From Pseudomonas sp. BGI-2 (lineage in GTDB: Bacteria > Pseudomonadota > Gammaproteobacteria > Pseudomonadales > Pseudomonadaceae), in the NCBI RefSeq assembly GCF_004310295.1, contig NZ_SISB01000024.1:1-64000 (forward strand): a stretch of DNA of 64,000 nucleotides. Direction: 5' to 3'. This document shows, in pieces, positions 51,974-62,000 of this stretch. A program made the position numbers and the translations under genes. How positions within the stretch are numbered: position 1 is the first letter of the stretch; every line of letters begins with the position of its first letter. The notes under the pieces were generated by a model, which had not been told where the DNA came from, searched no databases, and saw only the letters and a list, made by a program, of their open reading frames with translations.

Positions 51974-52876
51974 TTACGACTTCAACGGCTCAACCTTCCT
52001 CGTTAACAACTCCACAAACGCCTTGGCCATCGGCGACTTCTGGTCCTTGCGCTGCACCAGCCACACCGCCGACACCGCTTCCGGATCGAGCAGCGGTCGA
52101 TACACCACGCCGTCAATGCGCATCCGCTGATAGGACGCCGGCAGCACCGACACGCCCAAGCCCGCCGCCACCAACCCGATAATGGTCATTGCCTCGCCCG
52201 CCTCTTGTGCAAAGTGCGGGCTGAAGCCGGCATCACGGGCGAGGCTGAGCAACTGTGCGTACAGACCACTGCCATAACTGCGCGGGAAAAACACGAACGG
52301 TTCGAGGGCCAATGCCGACAGGAACAATCCTTCTTCACTGTCGTTCACCAGCGGATGTTTGGAGCTGAGCACCGCCACCAGCGGCTCTCGCATCAGTTCC
52401 ACGACACTGAGGGAATCCGGCAACCCGAGCGGTCGCATGATGCCGACCTCGATCGACTCATCCACCAGCGCTTCGGCCACTTGGGTGCTGCTCATCTCCC
52501 GCAAATTCAAATGCACCGCCGGGAAGCGCTGGCGGAACGAGAAAATCGCCTGGGGAATGGTCGAGTTGAAGGGCGCCGATGAGGTGAAGCCGATCTTCAG
52601 CTCGCCTAACTCACCCAGCTGCGCACGCCGGGCTACATCCGCCGCTTTGTCGACCTGCGCCAGCACCAGCCGCGCCTCTTCCAGAAACAGCCGACCGGCT
52701 TCGCTGAGCTCGACCCGACGATTGGTGCGCTCGAACAGCCGGGCGCCTACCTCGTGCTCCAGCGCCTGAATCTGCTGGCTCAGCGGCGGTTGCGAGATGC
52801 CCAGTACCTGAGCGGCACGGCCGAAGTGCAGTTCTTCGGCGACGGCGATGAAGTAGCGCAGGTGACGCAATTCCAT
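51974..52876 (-). CDS. LysR-family transcriptional regulator
   Basis: 300-aa LTTR. The N-terminal winged HTH is MELRHLRYFIAVAEELHFGR followed by LGISQPPLSQQIQALE. A periplasmic-binding-protein-like effector domain (90-300) of the BenM/CatM group follows. Divergent from the MFS gene with a T-N11-A-type dyad between, so it most likely regulates that transporter. Effector unknown. Confidence 0.93.
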   Translation of the reverse strand: MELRHLRYFIAVAEELHFGRAAQVLGISQPPLSQQIQALEHEVGARLFERTNRRVELSEAGRLFLEEARLVLAQVDKAADVARRAQLGELGELKIGFTSSAPFNSTIPQAIFSFRQRFPAVHLNLREMSSTQVAEALVDESIEVGIMRPLGLPDSLSVVELMREPLVAVLSSKHPLVNDSEEGLFLSALALEPFVFFPRSYGSGLYAQLLSLARDAGFSPHFAQEAGEAMTIIGLVAAGLGVSVLPASYQRMRIDGVVYRPLLDPEAVSAVWLVQRKDQKSPMAKAFVELLTRKVEPLKS

Positions 52877-52887
52877 GAAAACTCCAT

Positions 52888-52903
52888 TAGGTCGTTAAAC
52901 CTA
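52888..52903. promoter_or_regulatory. LysR-type binding dyad
   Basis: TAGGT-CGTTAA-ACCTA inverted repeat in the intergenic region between the LysR and MFS genes, 11 bp from the LysR start. It is a plausible autoregulatory LTTR box. Confidence 0.5.
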
Positions 52904-52994
52904 TCAAACAGGTCGAACAATATATTGGATTGAATCATTAGGCAGCTATATGCTTTTTTCATTGCCTGACCGGCTGCGCCCTCCGAGGTCCGAA

Positions 52995-54272
52995 GTGAAA
53001 ACTGCTGTCGCCCCCCTTGCCCATGAAGTTTCGCCCGCAGCGGTGGACGATGTTGTCGCCGAATTGAAAGAGATCTACATCGAAAAAGGCACGCCGATGT
53101 TCATGCGCACGGTATTGGCGCTGTTCTCCGGCGGCTTCGCTACCTTCGCTCTGCTTTACTGTGTGCAACCGATGATGCCGCTGTTGTCCCACGAATACTC
53201 GATCAACGCGGCGCAGAGCAGCCTGATCCTGTCGGTGGCCACCGGGATGCTCGCCATCGGTCTGCTGATCACTGGCCCGATTTCTGATCGCGTCGGACGA
53301 AAGCCAGTGATGGTGACCGCGTTGTTCGCGGCGGCCTTGTGCACCATGGCCAGCGCGATGATGCCTAGCTGGGAAGGCGTATTGATCATGCGGGCGCTGA
53401 TAGGATTATCGTTGAGCGGTCTGGCAGCGGTCGCCATGACGTACCTGAGCGAAGAGATCCACCCGCAGCACATCGGTCTGGCAATGGGTTTGTACATCGG
53501 TGGTAACGCGATTGGCGGGATGAGTGGCCGCTTGATCACGGGCGTATTGATCGACTTCGTCAGCTGGCACACCGCGATGCTGGTGATTGGCGGTCTGGCG
53601 CTGATCGCGGCAACGGTGTTCTGGAAAATACTCCCCGAGTCCCGCAACTTCCGCGTCCGTTCATTGCACCCGCGCAGCTTGATTGATGGCTTCACCCTGC
53701 ACTTTCGCGACGCCGGCTTGCCGCTGCTGTTTGTCGAAGCGTTCGTGCTGATGGGCGCGTTCGTCACGCTGTTCAACTACATCGGCTATCGCTTGCTGGC
53801 CGATCCTTACCACATGGACCAGGCCTTCGTCGGGCTGCTCTCGGTGGTGTACCTGTCGGGTATCTACAGCTCAGCGAAAATCGGCGCCCTGGCCGACCAA
53901 CTCGGCCGTCGCAAAGTGCTGTGGGCGACCATCGTCCTGATGATCGCCGGCCTCGCCCTGACCATGTTCACGCCGCTGCCGGTGGTGATCATTGGCATGT
54001 TGATCTTTACCTTCGGCTTCTTCGGCGCGCACTCCGTGGCCAGCAGCTGGATCGGCCGTCGTGCGATCAAGGCCAAGGGGCAGGCGTCGTCGCTTTATCT
54101 GTGCAGCTACTACGCCGGGTCGAGCATTGCCGGCACTGCCGGGGGGGTGTTCTGGCACCTCGGCGGTTGGAACGGGATTGGACTGTTCATTGGCGGGTTG
54201 CTGGTGATTGCGTTGCTGGTTGCGCTGAAGCTGGCGAAGTTGCCGCCGCTGCCGGGCACCGCACAGGTTTAG
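52995..54272 (+). CDS. MFS transporter (YnfM-like)
   Basis: 425-aa major facilitator of 12 helices with the loop 2-3 signature GPISDRVGRKPVMV. A soluble N-terminal stretch of about 35 residues precedes TM1 (LALFSGGFATFALLYCVQPM). Probably drug or metabolite efflux under the divergent LysR regulator. I prefer the GTG at 52995 (GAGG 7 bp upstream, family-like N-terminus). The ATG at 52950 adds 15 residues and has a weak site. Confidence 0.87.
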   Translation: MKTAVAPLAHEVSPAAVDDVVAELKEIYIEKGTPMFMRTVLALFSGGFATFALLYCVQPMMPLLSHEYSINAAQSSLILSVATGMLAIGLLITGPISDRVGRKPVMVTALFAAALCTMASAMMPSWEGVLIMRALIGLSLSGLAAVAMTYLSEEIHPQHIGLAMGLYIGGNAIGGMSGRLITGVLIDFVSWHTAMLVIGGLALIAATVFWKILPESRNFRVRSLHPRSLIDGFTLHFRDAGLPLLFVEAFVLMGAFVTLFNYIGYRLLADPYHMDQAFVGLLSVVYLSGIYSSAKIGALADQLGRRKVLWATIVLMIAGLALTMFTPLPVVIIGMLIFTFGFFGAHSVASSWIGRRAIKAKGQASSLYLCSYYAGSSIAGTAGGVFWHLGGWNGIGLFIGGLLVIALLVALKLAKLPPLPGTAQV

Positions 54273-54350
54273 CCACAACTGCGCCCTAGCGGTAATCGCG
54301 AGCCAAGGTACACTGACGGCATTCGTCAGTCTTGGTAAAGGGAAGCCAGA

Positions 54351-55622
54351 ATGCGCCTGGACCGTCTCCACATTCAGAATTTTCGTTGCTACGGAGATGC
54401 CACTTTCGACTTTCAGCCGGGTTTCAATCTGGTGGTGGGGGTCAATGGGAGTGGGAAGACTTCGTTGTTGCAGGCGGTGGCGGTTTCATTCATCGAATTC
54501 GGCAATGCAATGAAGCCCAGCGAAACCTCCCTAACAAATGAAGATATACGTTTTGTCATAGATCGTTTTGATGGCCGAAGTCGTTACGAGCGCAAATTTC
54601 CATTACTTGTGCACGGCATGGGCAACGTGTTCGAAGCAACAGAATGGGTTATGACACGTGATGGGGAAGACCTACCACATCTGGTCGATACCGTTTTTGA
54701 CTGTGAAATAGACAAAGTAATTAAAAGAATCAACTTGGCCATTCAAGTCGATTTACCCGTACTCGCCTTCTACCGGGCCGATCGTCGCTGGCAAGGTGCG
54801 GGGGTATCTGCTGAGTTCGCTGCACAACATCGAGTATCGCGTTTCGACGGATACATAAACTGGTTCGACGCCGTCGCAGATCTTCGCGCCTTCGAAAGCT
54901 GGTTGATTGGTAAAACGCTTGAACGGATGCAAAATCTGCTTGATGCCAAACCTGTCTCGTTAGATTTCGACGACGAACTCGCATGGGTCAATGGTGCTAT
55001 CGAATGTGCCGTACCCAAAGCACGAAACCTACGCTACGACCTAAGACTACAAAGCCTGTTGATCGATATCGACGACCAAAAAACCATTCCCTTCAACGAA
55101 CTCAGCGATGGCCAACGCGGCATGGTCGCCCTCTTCGCCGATATAGCCCGACGCATGTGCATCCTCAACCCGCATATGGGCAAGGACGTTCTGAAAAACA
55201 CCTCAGGCGTGGTCATCATCGACGAACTGGATATCCACCTTCACCCCGCTTGGCAGCGCAGCATCGTTCCGGCATTGAAACAAGCATTCCCCAAAGTCCA
55301 ATTCATCGCCGCCAGCCATTCCCCTCAAATTATTGGCAGCTTGAAACCTGAAGAGGTCATCGTGCTTCGCAACGGTGATCCCTCCCACCCACGAGTCACC
55401 TATGGCCTGGATTCCAGCAGCGTGCTCGAAGAAGTCATGGGGGTTAATCAACGCGAACCAGAAATTGAAGAGCTGCTTTCCGAGCTATTTTCGACGCTGG
55501 AGGACAACGACCTAAAAAAGGCGAAATCACAACTTGAGGCACTGAAGAAGAAAGCCCCCGATCTGCCAGAGTTTGCAGGCGCAGAAGCTCTGATCAGGCG
55601 CAAGGAGATTCTCGGCAAATGA
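54351..55622 (+). CDS. ptuA: PtuA-like AAA/SMC-type ATPase of a Septu-like defence pair
   Basis: 423-aa OLD/RecF-like ATPase. It has MRLDRLHIQNFRCYGDATFD, Walker A GVNGSGKTS (about 30-38), signature LSDGQRGMVALFADIARR, Walker B GVVIIDELDIHLHP and the switch AASHSPQIIG. It is coupled by a 4-bp overlap to an HNH nuclease gene of the TIGR02646 type. This gene pair is the layout of Septu (PtuAB), and of the effector half of some retrons; no reverse transcriptase is present. The ATPase is thought to gate the nuclease during phage infection. Confidence 0.82.
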   Translation: MRLDRLHIQNFRCYGDATFDFQPGFNLVVGVNGSGKTSLLQAVAVSFIEFGNAMKPSETSLTNEDIRFVIDRFDGRSRYERKFPLLVHGMGNVFEATEWVMTRDGEDLPHLVDTVFDCEIDKVIKRINLAIQVDLPVLAFYRADRRWQGAGVSAEFAAQHRVSRFDGYINWFDAVADLRAFESWLIGKTLERMQNLLDAKPVSLDFDDELAWVNGAIECAVPKARNLRYDLRLQSLLIDIDDQKTIPFNELSDGQRGMVALFADIARRMCILNPHMGKDVLKNTSGVVIIDELDIHLHPAWQRSIVPALKQAFPKVQFIAASHSPQIIGSLKPEEVIVLRNGDPSHPRVTYGLDSSSVLEEVMGVNQREPEIEELLSELFSTLEDNDLKKAKSQLEALKKKAPDLPEFAGAEALIRRKEILGK

Positions 55623-56263
55623 AGCGAGTGCTCAAAGGAACTGAACCCGCTTCATTTACAGACTGGAAAAACTCGGCGAACGACGAGTGGAGTCCTACTT
55701 ACCCGACGCTACAAAACCCGCAAAAGCGAGATTTGCATAACGCTTTGCTTCAGGAGCAAGGCTTCTTCTGCTGTTATTGCGGCCGGGAAGTAGATGCCTC
55801 TACCAGCCACATCGAGCATTTCAGACCTCAAGAGCACTTCGAAGAACTGGCGTTGGAGTTCCACAACCTTCACGCCTCTTGCCTGCGAGAAACCAAGCCT
55901 GGCAATCCGCTGCACTGCGGCCATCACAAAGGCAACTGGTTCGACGAAAACCAACACATCTCTCCCATCGAAGAGAATTGTGAACTGCGCTTCCGGTATT
56001 TGCGCACAGGCGAAATCCAGCCGAAAGACTCTGAAGACCTTCCTGCTACCAAGATGATCGAGGTGTTGGCGCTAGACATCGCCTACCTCAAGAATCGACG
56101 TGAAGACACGATCTGCCGGTTGTTCGATGAGGAGTTCCTCACGCAGGCCAGCAATGAGGAACTCGACCGACTCGTGACGGCCATCAGGACAACCGCCATC
56201 TCCGATCAAAAACCCTTCGACCACATCATTGCTCGCTACGGCGAACAACTCCTCACTCGCTAA
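55619..56263 (+). CDS. ptuB: PtuB-like HNH endonuclease (TIGR02646 family)
   Basis: 214-aa nuclease: zinc-binding CCYCG (about 45-49), HNH core SHIEHFRPQ, then NLHASC and HCGHHKGNWFDENQ. TIGR02646 proteins pair with AAA ATPases in Septu and in retron Ec78. It lies between an MFS gene and core gene hemE, a typical position for a small defence cargo. Confidence 0.84.
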   Translation: MKRVLKGTEPASFTDWKNSANDEWSPTYPTLQNPQKRDLHNALLQEQGFFCCYCGREVDASTSHIEHFRPQEHFEELALEFHNLHASCLRETKPGNPLHCGHHKGNWFDENQHISPIEENCELRFRYLRTGEIQPKDSEDLPATKMIEVLALDIAYLKNRREDTICRLFDEEFLTQASNEELDRLVTAIRTTAISDQKPFDHIIARYGEQLLTR

Positions 56264-56278
56264 ACCCATCGCAAACAA

Positions 56279-56308
56279 AAACGCCCAGCATTAGCCGGGC
56301 GTTTTTTA
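56279..56308. terminator. Bidirectional terminator between ptuB and hemE
   Basis: AACGCCC / GGGCGTT stem with an A run on the left and a T6 run on the right, between convergent genes. Confidence 0.88.
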
Positions 56309-56319
56309 TTGGGCGACGA

Positions 56320-57387
56320 TCACTCGTGATACTGCGCCGACAGCTCATGCACCGCACGCAGGAACGCGCCTGCATGTTCCGGATCAACTTCCGGCGTGAT
56401 GCCATGGCCGAGGTTGAACACGTGGCCGCTGCCCTTGCCGTAGCTGGCGAGAATCCGGCCGACTTCGGTGCGAATGGCTTCTGGCTTGGCGTAGAGCACG
56501 GTCGGGTCCATGTTGCCTTGCAGGGCGACTTTGCTGCCGACGCGGTCACGGGCGCTGCCGATGTCGCAGGTCCAGTCCAGGCCGAGGGCATCGGCACCGG
56601 CGTCGGCGATGCTTTCCAGCCACAGGCCGCCGTTCTTGGTGAACAGGATGACCGGCACTTTGCGGCCTTCGTGCTCGCGGATCAGGCCACTGACGATTTT
56701 TTTCATGTAGGCCAGGGAGAATTCCTGGTACGCCGCCGCCGAAAGGCTGCCGCCCCAGCTGTCGAAGATCTGCACCGCTTGCGCCCCGGCCATGATCTGG
56801 CCATTGAGGTAGCTGGTGACCGTCTGCGCGAGCTTGTCCAGGAGCAGGTGCAAGGCTTGCGGGTTGTCGTAGAGCATGGTTTTGGTCTTGCGGTAGTCTT
56901 TCGACGAGCCGCCTTCGACCATGTAGGTGGCCAGGGTCCATGGGCTGCCGGCGAAGCCGATCAGCGGCACACGGCCGTTCAGTTCGCGGCGGATGGTGCT
57001 GACCGCGTCCATGACGTAGCCGAGGTCTTTGTGCGGATCAGGAATCGGCAGGGCTTCGATGTCGGCCAGGGTGCTGACGACTTTCTTGAAGCGCGGACCT
57101 TCACCGGTTTCGAAGTACAGGCCTTGGCCCATCGCATCGGGGATGGTCAGGATGTCGGAAAACAGGATCGCCGCGTCCAGTTGTGGATAGCGGTCGAGCG
57201 GCTGCATCGTGACTTCGCAAGCGAACTCCGGGTTCATGCACAGGCTCATGAAGTCGCCGGCCTTGGCACGGCTGGCGCGGTATTCCGGCAGGTAGCGACC
57301 GGCCTGACGCATCATCCAGACAGGCGTGACGTCTACGGGTTGCTTGAGCAGGGCGCGAAGGAAACGGTCGTTCTTCAGGGCAGTCAT
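56320..57387 (-). CDS. hemE: Uroporphyrinogen decarboxylase HemE
   Basis: 355-aa enzyme of heme synthesis that removes four carboxylates from uroporphyrinogen III. Signature PVWMMRQAGRYLPEYRASR near residues 22-40 and FAGSPWTLATYMVEGG near 147-162. Length is normal. Follows gltBD in the same direction, the conserved Pseudomonas order, behind a terminator. Confidence 0.97.
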   Translation of the reverse strand: MTALKNDRFLRALLKQPVDVTPVWMMRQAGRYLPEYRASRAKAGDFMSLCMNPEFACEVTMQPLDRYPQLDAAILFSDILTIPDAMGQGLYFETGEGPRFKKVVSTLADIEALPIPDPHKDLGYVMDAVSTIRRELNGRVPLIGFAGSPWTLATYMVEGGSSKDYRKTKTMLYDNPQALHLLLDKLAQTVTSYLNGQIMAGAQAVQIFDSWGGSLSAAAYQEFSLAYMKKIVSGLIREHEGRKVPVILFTKNGGLWLESIADAGADALGLDWTCDIGSARDRVGSKVALQGNMDPTVLYAKPEAIRTEVGRILASYGKGSGHVFNLGHGITPEVDPEHAGAFLRAVHELSAQYHE

Positions 57388-57434
57388 GTCGGCATCCGGA
57401 AAAAAAGTGCGGGCATTTTCTCAGAGCGCGACGC

Positions 57435-57462
57435 AAAAGGCACGGCAAGAGCCGTGCCTTTT
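57435..57462 (-). terminator. Terminator of the gltBD operon
   Basis: AAAAGGCACGGC / GCCGTGCCTTTT stem with a 4-nt loop, between gltD and hemE; U-rich on both strands. Confidence 0.85.
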
Positions 57463-57524
57463 GTCTATCGGGTCAATTTGTCGCGGGGTTCATCGGCTAG
57501 ATTTGCGCTGATGCGACGGGCCTC

Positions 57525-57590
57525 TTCGCGGGCAAGCCTCGCTCCTACAGGGTTTACGCGATCCCTGTAGGAGCGAGGCTTGCCCGCGAA
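57525..57590. repeat. Compact REPIN between hemE and gltD
   Basis: TTCGCGGGCAAGCCTCGCTC and its inverted copy GAGCGAGGCTTGCCCGCGAA with a 17-bp centre; a CGGGCAAGCCTCGC subtype, much shorter than the other elements here. Confidence 0.88.
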
Positions 57591-57614
57591 TGGAGCGACG
57601 CCGATCTAGCAGAT

Positions 57615-59033
57615 TTACACGCCCAGGTAATCCAGGATCCCTTCAGCCGCATTACGGCCTTCGAAGATCGCCGTTACCACCAGATCGGAACCGCGAACCA
57701 TATCGCCACCGGCGAAGATTTTCGGGTTGCTGGTCTGGTGCTTGTACTGGCCTTGTTCCGGGGCTACAACGCGGCCCTGGCTGTCGGTCTGGATGCTGTG
57801 CTGTTCGAACCACGACGCCGGGCTCGGGCGGAAACCGAACGCGATGACCACGGCGTCGGCCGGGATGATCTCTTCAGAACCCGGGATCGGCTCGGGGCTG
57901 CGGCGGCCACGGGCGTCCGGTTCGCCGAGACGAGTTTCGACCACCTTCACGCCTTCGACCTTGTCTTCACCAACAATGGCAATCGGCTGGCGGTTGTAGA
58001 GGAATTTCACGCCTTCTTCCTTGGCGTTTTTCACCTCTTTGCGCGAGCCCGGCATGTTCGCTTCGTCACGACGATAGGCGCAGGTCACCGACTTGGCGCC
58101 CTGGCGAATCGACGTACGGTTGCAGTCCATCGCCGTGTCGCCGCCGCCCAGCACCACAACCTTCTTGCCTTTCATGTCGACGAAATCTTCCGGCGACTTT
58201 TCAAAGCCCAGGTTGCGGTTGACGTTGGCGATCAGGAAGTCGAGCGCGTCATGCACGCCCGGCAGGTCCTCACCGGCAAAGCCGCCCTTCATGTAGGTGT
58301 AGGTGCCCATGCCCATGAACACGGCATCGTATTCTTCGAGCAGTTGCTCGACGGTCACGTCCTTACCCACTTCGGTGTTCAGGCGGAACTCGATGCCCAT
58401 GCCGGTGAAGACTTCGCGGCGATTGCTCAGCACGGTCTTTTCCAGCTTGAACTCCGGGATGCCGAAGGTCAGCAGACCGCCAATTTCCGGGTTCTTGTCG
58501 AACACCACCGGGGTCACGCCACCGCGAACCAACACGTCGGCACAACCCAGGCCCGCCGGGCCTGCACCGATGATCGCGACACGCTTGCCGGTCGGCTTGA
58601 CCTTGGACATGTCCGGGCGCCAGCCCATGGCGAATGCGGTGTCGGTGATGTACTTCTCGACCGAACCGATGGTCACCGCGCCGAAGCCGTCGTTGAGGGT
58701 GCAAGCGCCCTCGCACAGACGATCCTGCGGGCACACCCGGCCGCACACTTCCGGCAGGGTGTTGGTTTGGTGCGACAACTCGGCGGCCTGAAGGATGTTG
58801 CCCTCGGCTACCAGCTTGAGCCAATTCGGAATGAAGTTGTGCACCGGGCACTTCCATTCGCAATACGGGTTACCGCAACCCAGGCAGCGGTGGGCCTGAT
58901 CGGCCGAATGCTGGGGTTTGAAGGGTTCGTAGATCTCCACGAACTCTTTCTTGCGTTGACGCAACAGTTTCTTCTTCGGATCTTTGCGCCCGACATCGAT
59001 GAACTGGAAGTCGTTATTCAGACGTTCAGCCAT
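57615..59033 (-). CDS. gltD: Glutamate synthase (NADPH) small subunit GltD
   Basis: 472-aa FAD/Fe-S subunit passing electrons from NADPH to GltB. N-terminal cysteine cluster CLGCGNPYCEWKCPVH, FAD motif IIGAGPAGLGCADVL and NADPH motif VLGGGDTAMDCNRT. Follows gltB by 33 bp. Confidence 0.97.
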   Translation of the reverse strand: MAERLNNDFQFIDVGRKDPKKKLLRQRKKEFVEIYEPFKPQHSADQAHRCLGCGNPYCEWKCPVHNFIPNWLKLVAEGNILQAAELSHQTNTLPEVCGRVCPQDRLCEGACTLNDGFGAVTIGSVEKYITDTAFAMGWRPDMSKVKPTGKRVAIIGAGPAGLGCADVLVRGGVTPVVFDKNPEIGGLLTFGIPEFKLEKTVLSNRREVFTGMGIEFRLNTEVGKDVTVEQLLEEYDAVFMGMGTYTYMKGGFAGEDLPGVHDALDFLIANVNRNLGFEKSPEDFVDMKGKKVVVLGGGDTAMDCNRTSIRQGAKSVTCAYRRDEANMPGSRKEVKNAKEEGVKFLYNRQPIAIVGEDKVEGVKVVETRLGEPDARGRRSPEPIPGSEEIIPADAVVIAFGFRPSPASWFEQHSIQTDSQGRVVAPEQGQYKHQTSNPKIFAGGDMVRGSDLVVTAIFEGRNAAEGILDYLGV

Positions 59034-59066
59034 TGTTAAAACCTCATCAAACTCTTCAGGCGCATA

Positions 59067-62000
59067 TCACTGCGGGTTGGCACGGGTGCTGGAAAGCAAC
59101 GATTTCAGGTTGGCAGCCTTGGGCTTGACCAGCCAGAAACGACGCAGATAGTCGTCGAGGTTTTCAGCGAGGTTACGGCCCCACTCGCTGTCGGTTTCCG
59201 CGACGTATTCGTTCAGCACGCGTTGCAGGTGGCTGCGATAGGCTTCCATCGCCTCACCGCTGATCCGCTGGATTTCCACCAGTTCGTGGTTGACCCGGTC
59301 AACGAAAGTGTTGTCCTGGTCGAGCACGTAGGCGAAACCGCCGGTCATGCCTGAGCCGAAGTTGTAACCGGTCTTGCCCAGGACGCAGACGAAACCACCG
59401 GTCATGTACTCGCAGCAGTGATCGCCAGTGCCTTCCACCACGGTGTGAGCACCGGAGTTACGCACCGCAAAACGCTCGCCCGCGGTCCCGGCGGCGAACA
59501 GCTTGCCGCCGGTGGCGCCGTACAGGCAGGTGTTGCCGATGATGGCACTGTCCTGAGTCTTGTAGACGCTGCCCTTCGGCGGAACGATGACCAGCTTGCC
59601 GCCGGTCATGCCCTTGCCGACGTAGTCGTTGGCGTCGCCTTCCAGGTACATGTGCAGGCCACCAGCGTTCCACACGCCGAAGCTCTGACCGGCCGTCCCG
59701 TTGAAGCGGAAGGTGATCGGCGCATTCGCCATGCCTTGGTTGCCGTGTTTGCGAGCGATTTCACCGGAGATGCGCGCGCCGATAGAGCGGTCGCAGTTGC
59801 AGATATCCAGGGCGAAATCAGCGCCGCTCATGTCGTTGATAGCCGAGGTGGCCATATTGACCATTTTTTCGGCCAGCAGGCCTTTGTCGAACGGCGGGTT
59901 GCGCTCAACCTGGCAGAACTGAGGTTTGTCTGCCGGGATGTGATCGCTGCCGAGCAACGGGGTCAGGTCCAGGTGTTGCTGCTTGGCGGTCTGGCCTTCG
60001 AGGATGTCCAGCAGATCGGTACGACCGATCAGCTCTTCGAGGGAGCGCACGCCCAGTTTGGCCAGCCACTCACGGGTTTCTTCAGCGACGTAGGTGAAGA
60101 AATTCACCACCATGTCGACGGTCCCGATGTAGTGATCCTTGCGCAGCTTTTCGTTCTGAGTTGCGACGCCGGTGGCGCAGTTGTTCAGGTGGCAGATGCG
60201 CAGGTATTTGCAGCCCAGCGCGATCATTGGCGCGGTGCCGAAGCCGAAGCTTTCAGCGCCGAGGATCGCCGCCTTGATCACGTCGAGGCCGGTTTTCAGG
60301 CCGCCGTCGGTCTGCACCCGGACTTTGCCGCGCAGGTCGTTGCCGCGCAGGGTCTGGTGGGTTTCGGCCAGGCCGAGTTCCCACGGAGCGCCCGCGTATT
60401 TGATCGACGTCAGCGGCGATGCACCGGTGCCGCCGTCGTAGCCGGAGATGGTGATCAAGTCCGCATAGGCCTTGGCCACACCGGCAGCGATGGTGCCGAC
60501 GCCTGCTTCTGCAACCAGCTTCACCGAGACCAGCGCCTTCGGGTTGACTTGTTTCAGGTCGAAAATCAGCTGCGACAAGTCTTCGATCGAGTAGATGTCG
60601 TGGTGCGGCGGCGGCGAAATTAGGGTCACGCCCGGCACTGCGTAACGCAGCTTGGCGATCAGACCGTTGACCTTGCCGCCTGGCAGCTGACCACCTTCGC
60701 CGGGCTTGGCGCCCTGAGCGACTTTGATCTGCAGCACTTCAGCGTTGACCAGGTATTCCGGGGTCACACCGAAACGGCCAGTCGCAACCTGTTTGATTTT
60801 CGAGCTCTTGATGGTGCCGTAGCGCGCAGGGTCTTCGCCGCCTTCGCCGGAGTTGGAACGCGCACCGAGGCGGTTCATGGCTTCGGCCAAGGCTTCGTGA
60901 GCTTCCGGCGACAGTGCACCAAGGGAGATGCCCGCGGAGTCGAAGCGTTTGAGCACCGATTCCAGCGGTTCGATCTCGCTGATGTCCAGCGGCGTGTCCA
61001 GGGTTTTGACCTTGAACAGGTCGCGGATCATCGACACCGGACGGTTGTCGACCAGCGCCGTGTATTCCTTGAACTTGCTGTAGTCGCCTTGCTGCACAGC
61101 GGCTTGCAGGGTGTTGACCACGTCCGGGTTGTACGCGTGATATTCGCCACCGTGGACGAACTTCAGCAAACCGCCCTGCTGGATTGGCTTGCGCGGGCTC
61201 CAGGCTTCGGCAGCCAGGGCTTTCTGCTCGGCTTCGATGTCGACGAAACGCGCACCTTTGATGCGGCTCGGTACGCCACGGAAGCTCAGCTCGCAGACTT
61301 CTTCAGACAGGCCGATGGCTTCGAACAACTGCGCACCGCGGTACGACGTGATGGTCGAGATGCCCATCTTCGACAGGATCTTCAGCAGGCCTTTGGTGAT
61401 GCCTTTGCGGTAGTTCTTGAACACCTCGTAGAGGTCGCCCAGTACTTCACCGGTACGGATCAGGTCGCCCAGCACTTCGTAGGCCAGGAACGGATAGACC
61501 GCCGAGGCGCCGAAACCGATCAACACGGCGAAGTGGTGCGGATCGCGAGCCGTTGCGGTTTCCACGAGGATGTTGGAGTCGCAACGCAGGCCTTTTTCGG
61601 TCAGGCGGTGGTGGACCGCGCCGGTGGCGAGCGAAGCGTGGATCGGCAACTTGCCCGGGGCAATATGACGGTCACTCAACACAACCTGGGTACGACCGGA
61701 GCGCACGGCTTCTTCAGCCTGATCGGCAACATTGCGGATCGCCGCTTCGAGGCCGACGCTTTCGTCGTAGTTGAGGTCGATGATCGCGCGCTCGAAGCCC
61801 GGACGATCGAGGTTCATCAGCGATCGCCACTTGGCCGGGGAAATGACCGGCGAGCTGAGGATCACGCGCGAGGCATGTTCCGGCGACTCCTGGAAGATGT
61901 TGCGCTCGGCACCGAGGCAGATCTCCAGCGACATGACGATGGCTTCACGCAGCGGGTCGATCGGCGGGTTGGTGACCTGCGCGAACTGCTGGCGGAAATA

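Noticed and set aside
54351..56263. Retron effector pair (Ec78-type)
   Set aside because: No reverse transcriptase or msr-msd region is found in the flanking sequence, so a stand-alone Septu-like pair is the simpler reading.
4475..57590. Recurrent short inverted sequences as a possible dispersed CRISPR-like array
   Set aside because: Copies are kilobases apart, come in inverted pairs and match the Pseudomonas REP/REPIN families; no regular spacers or cas genes are present.
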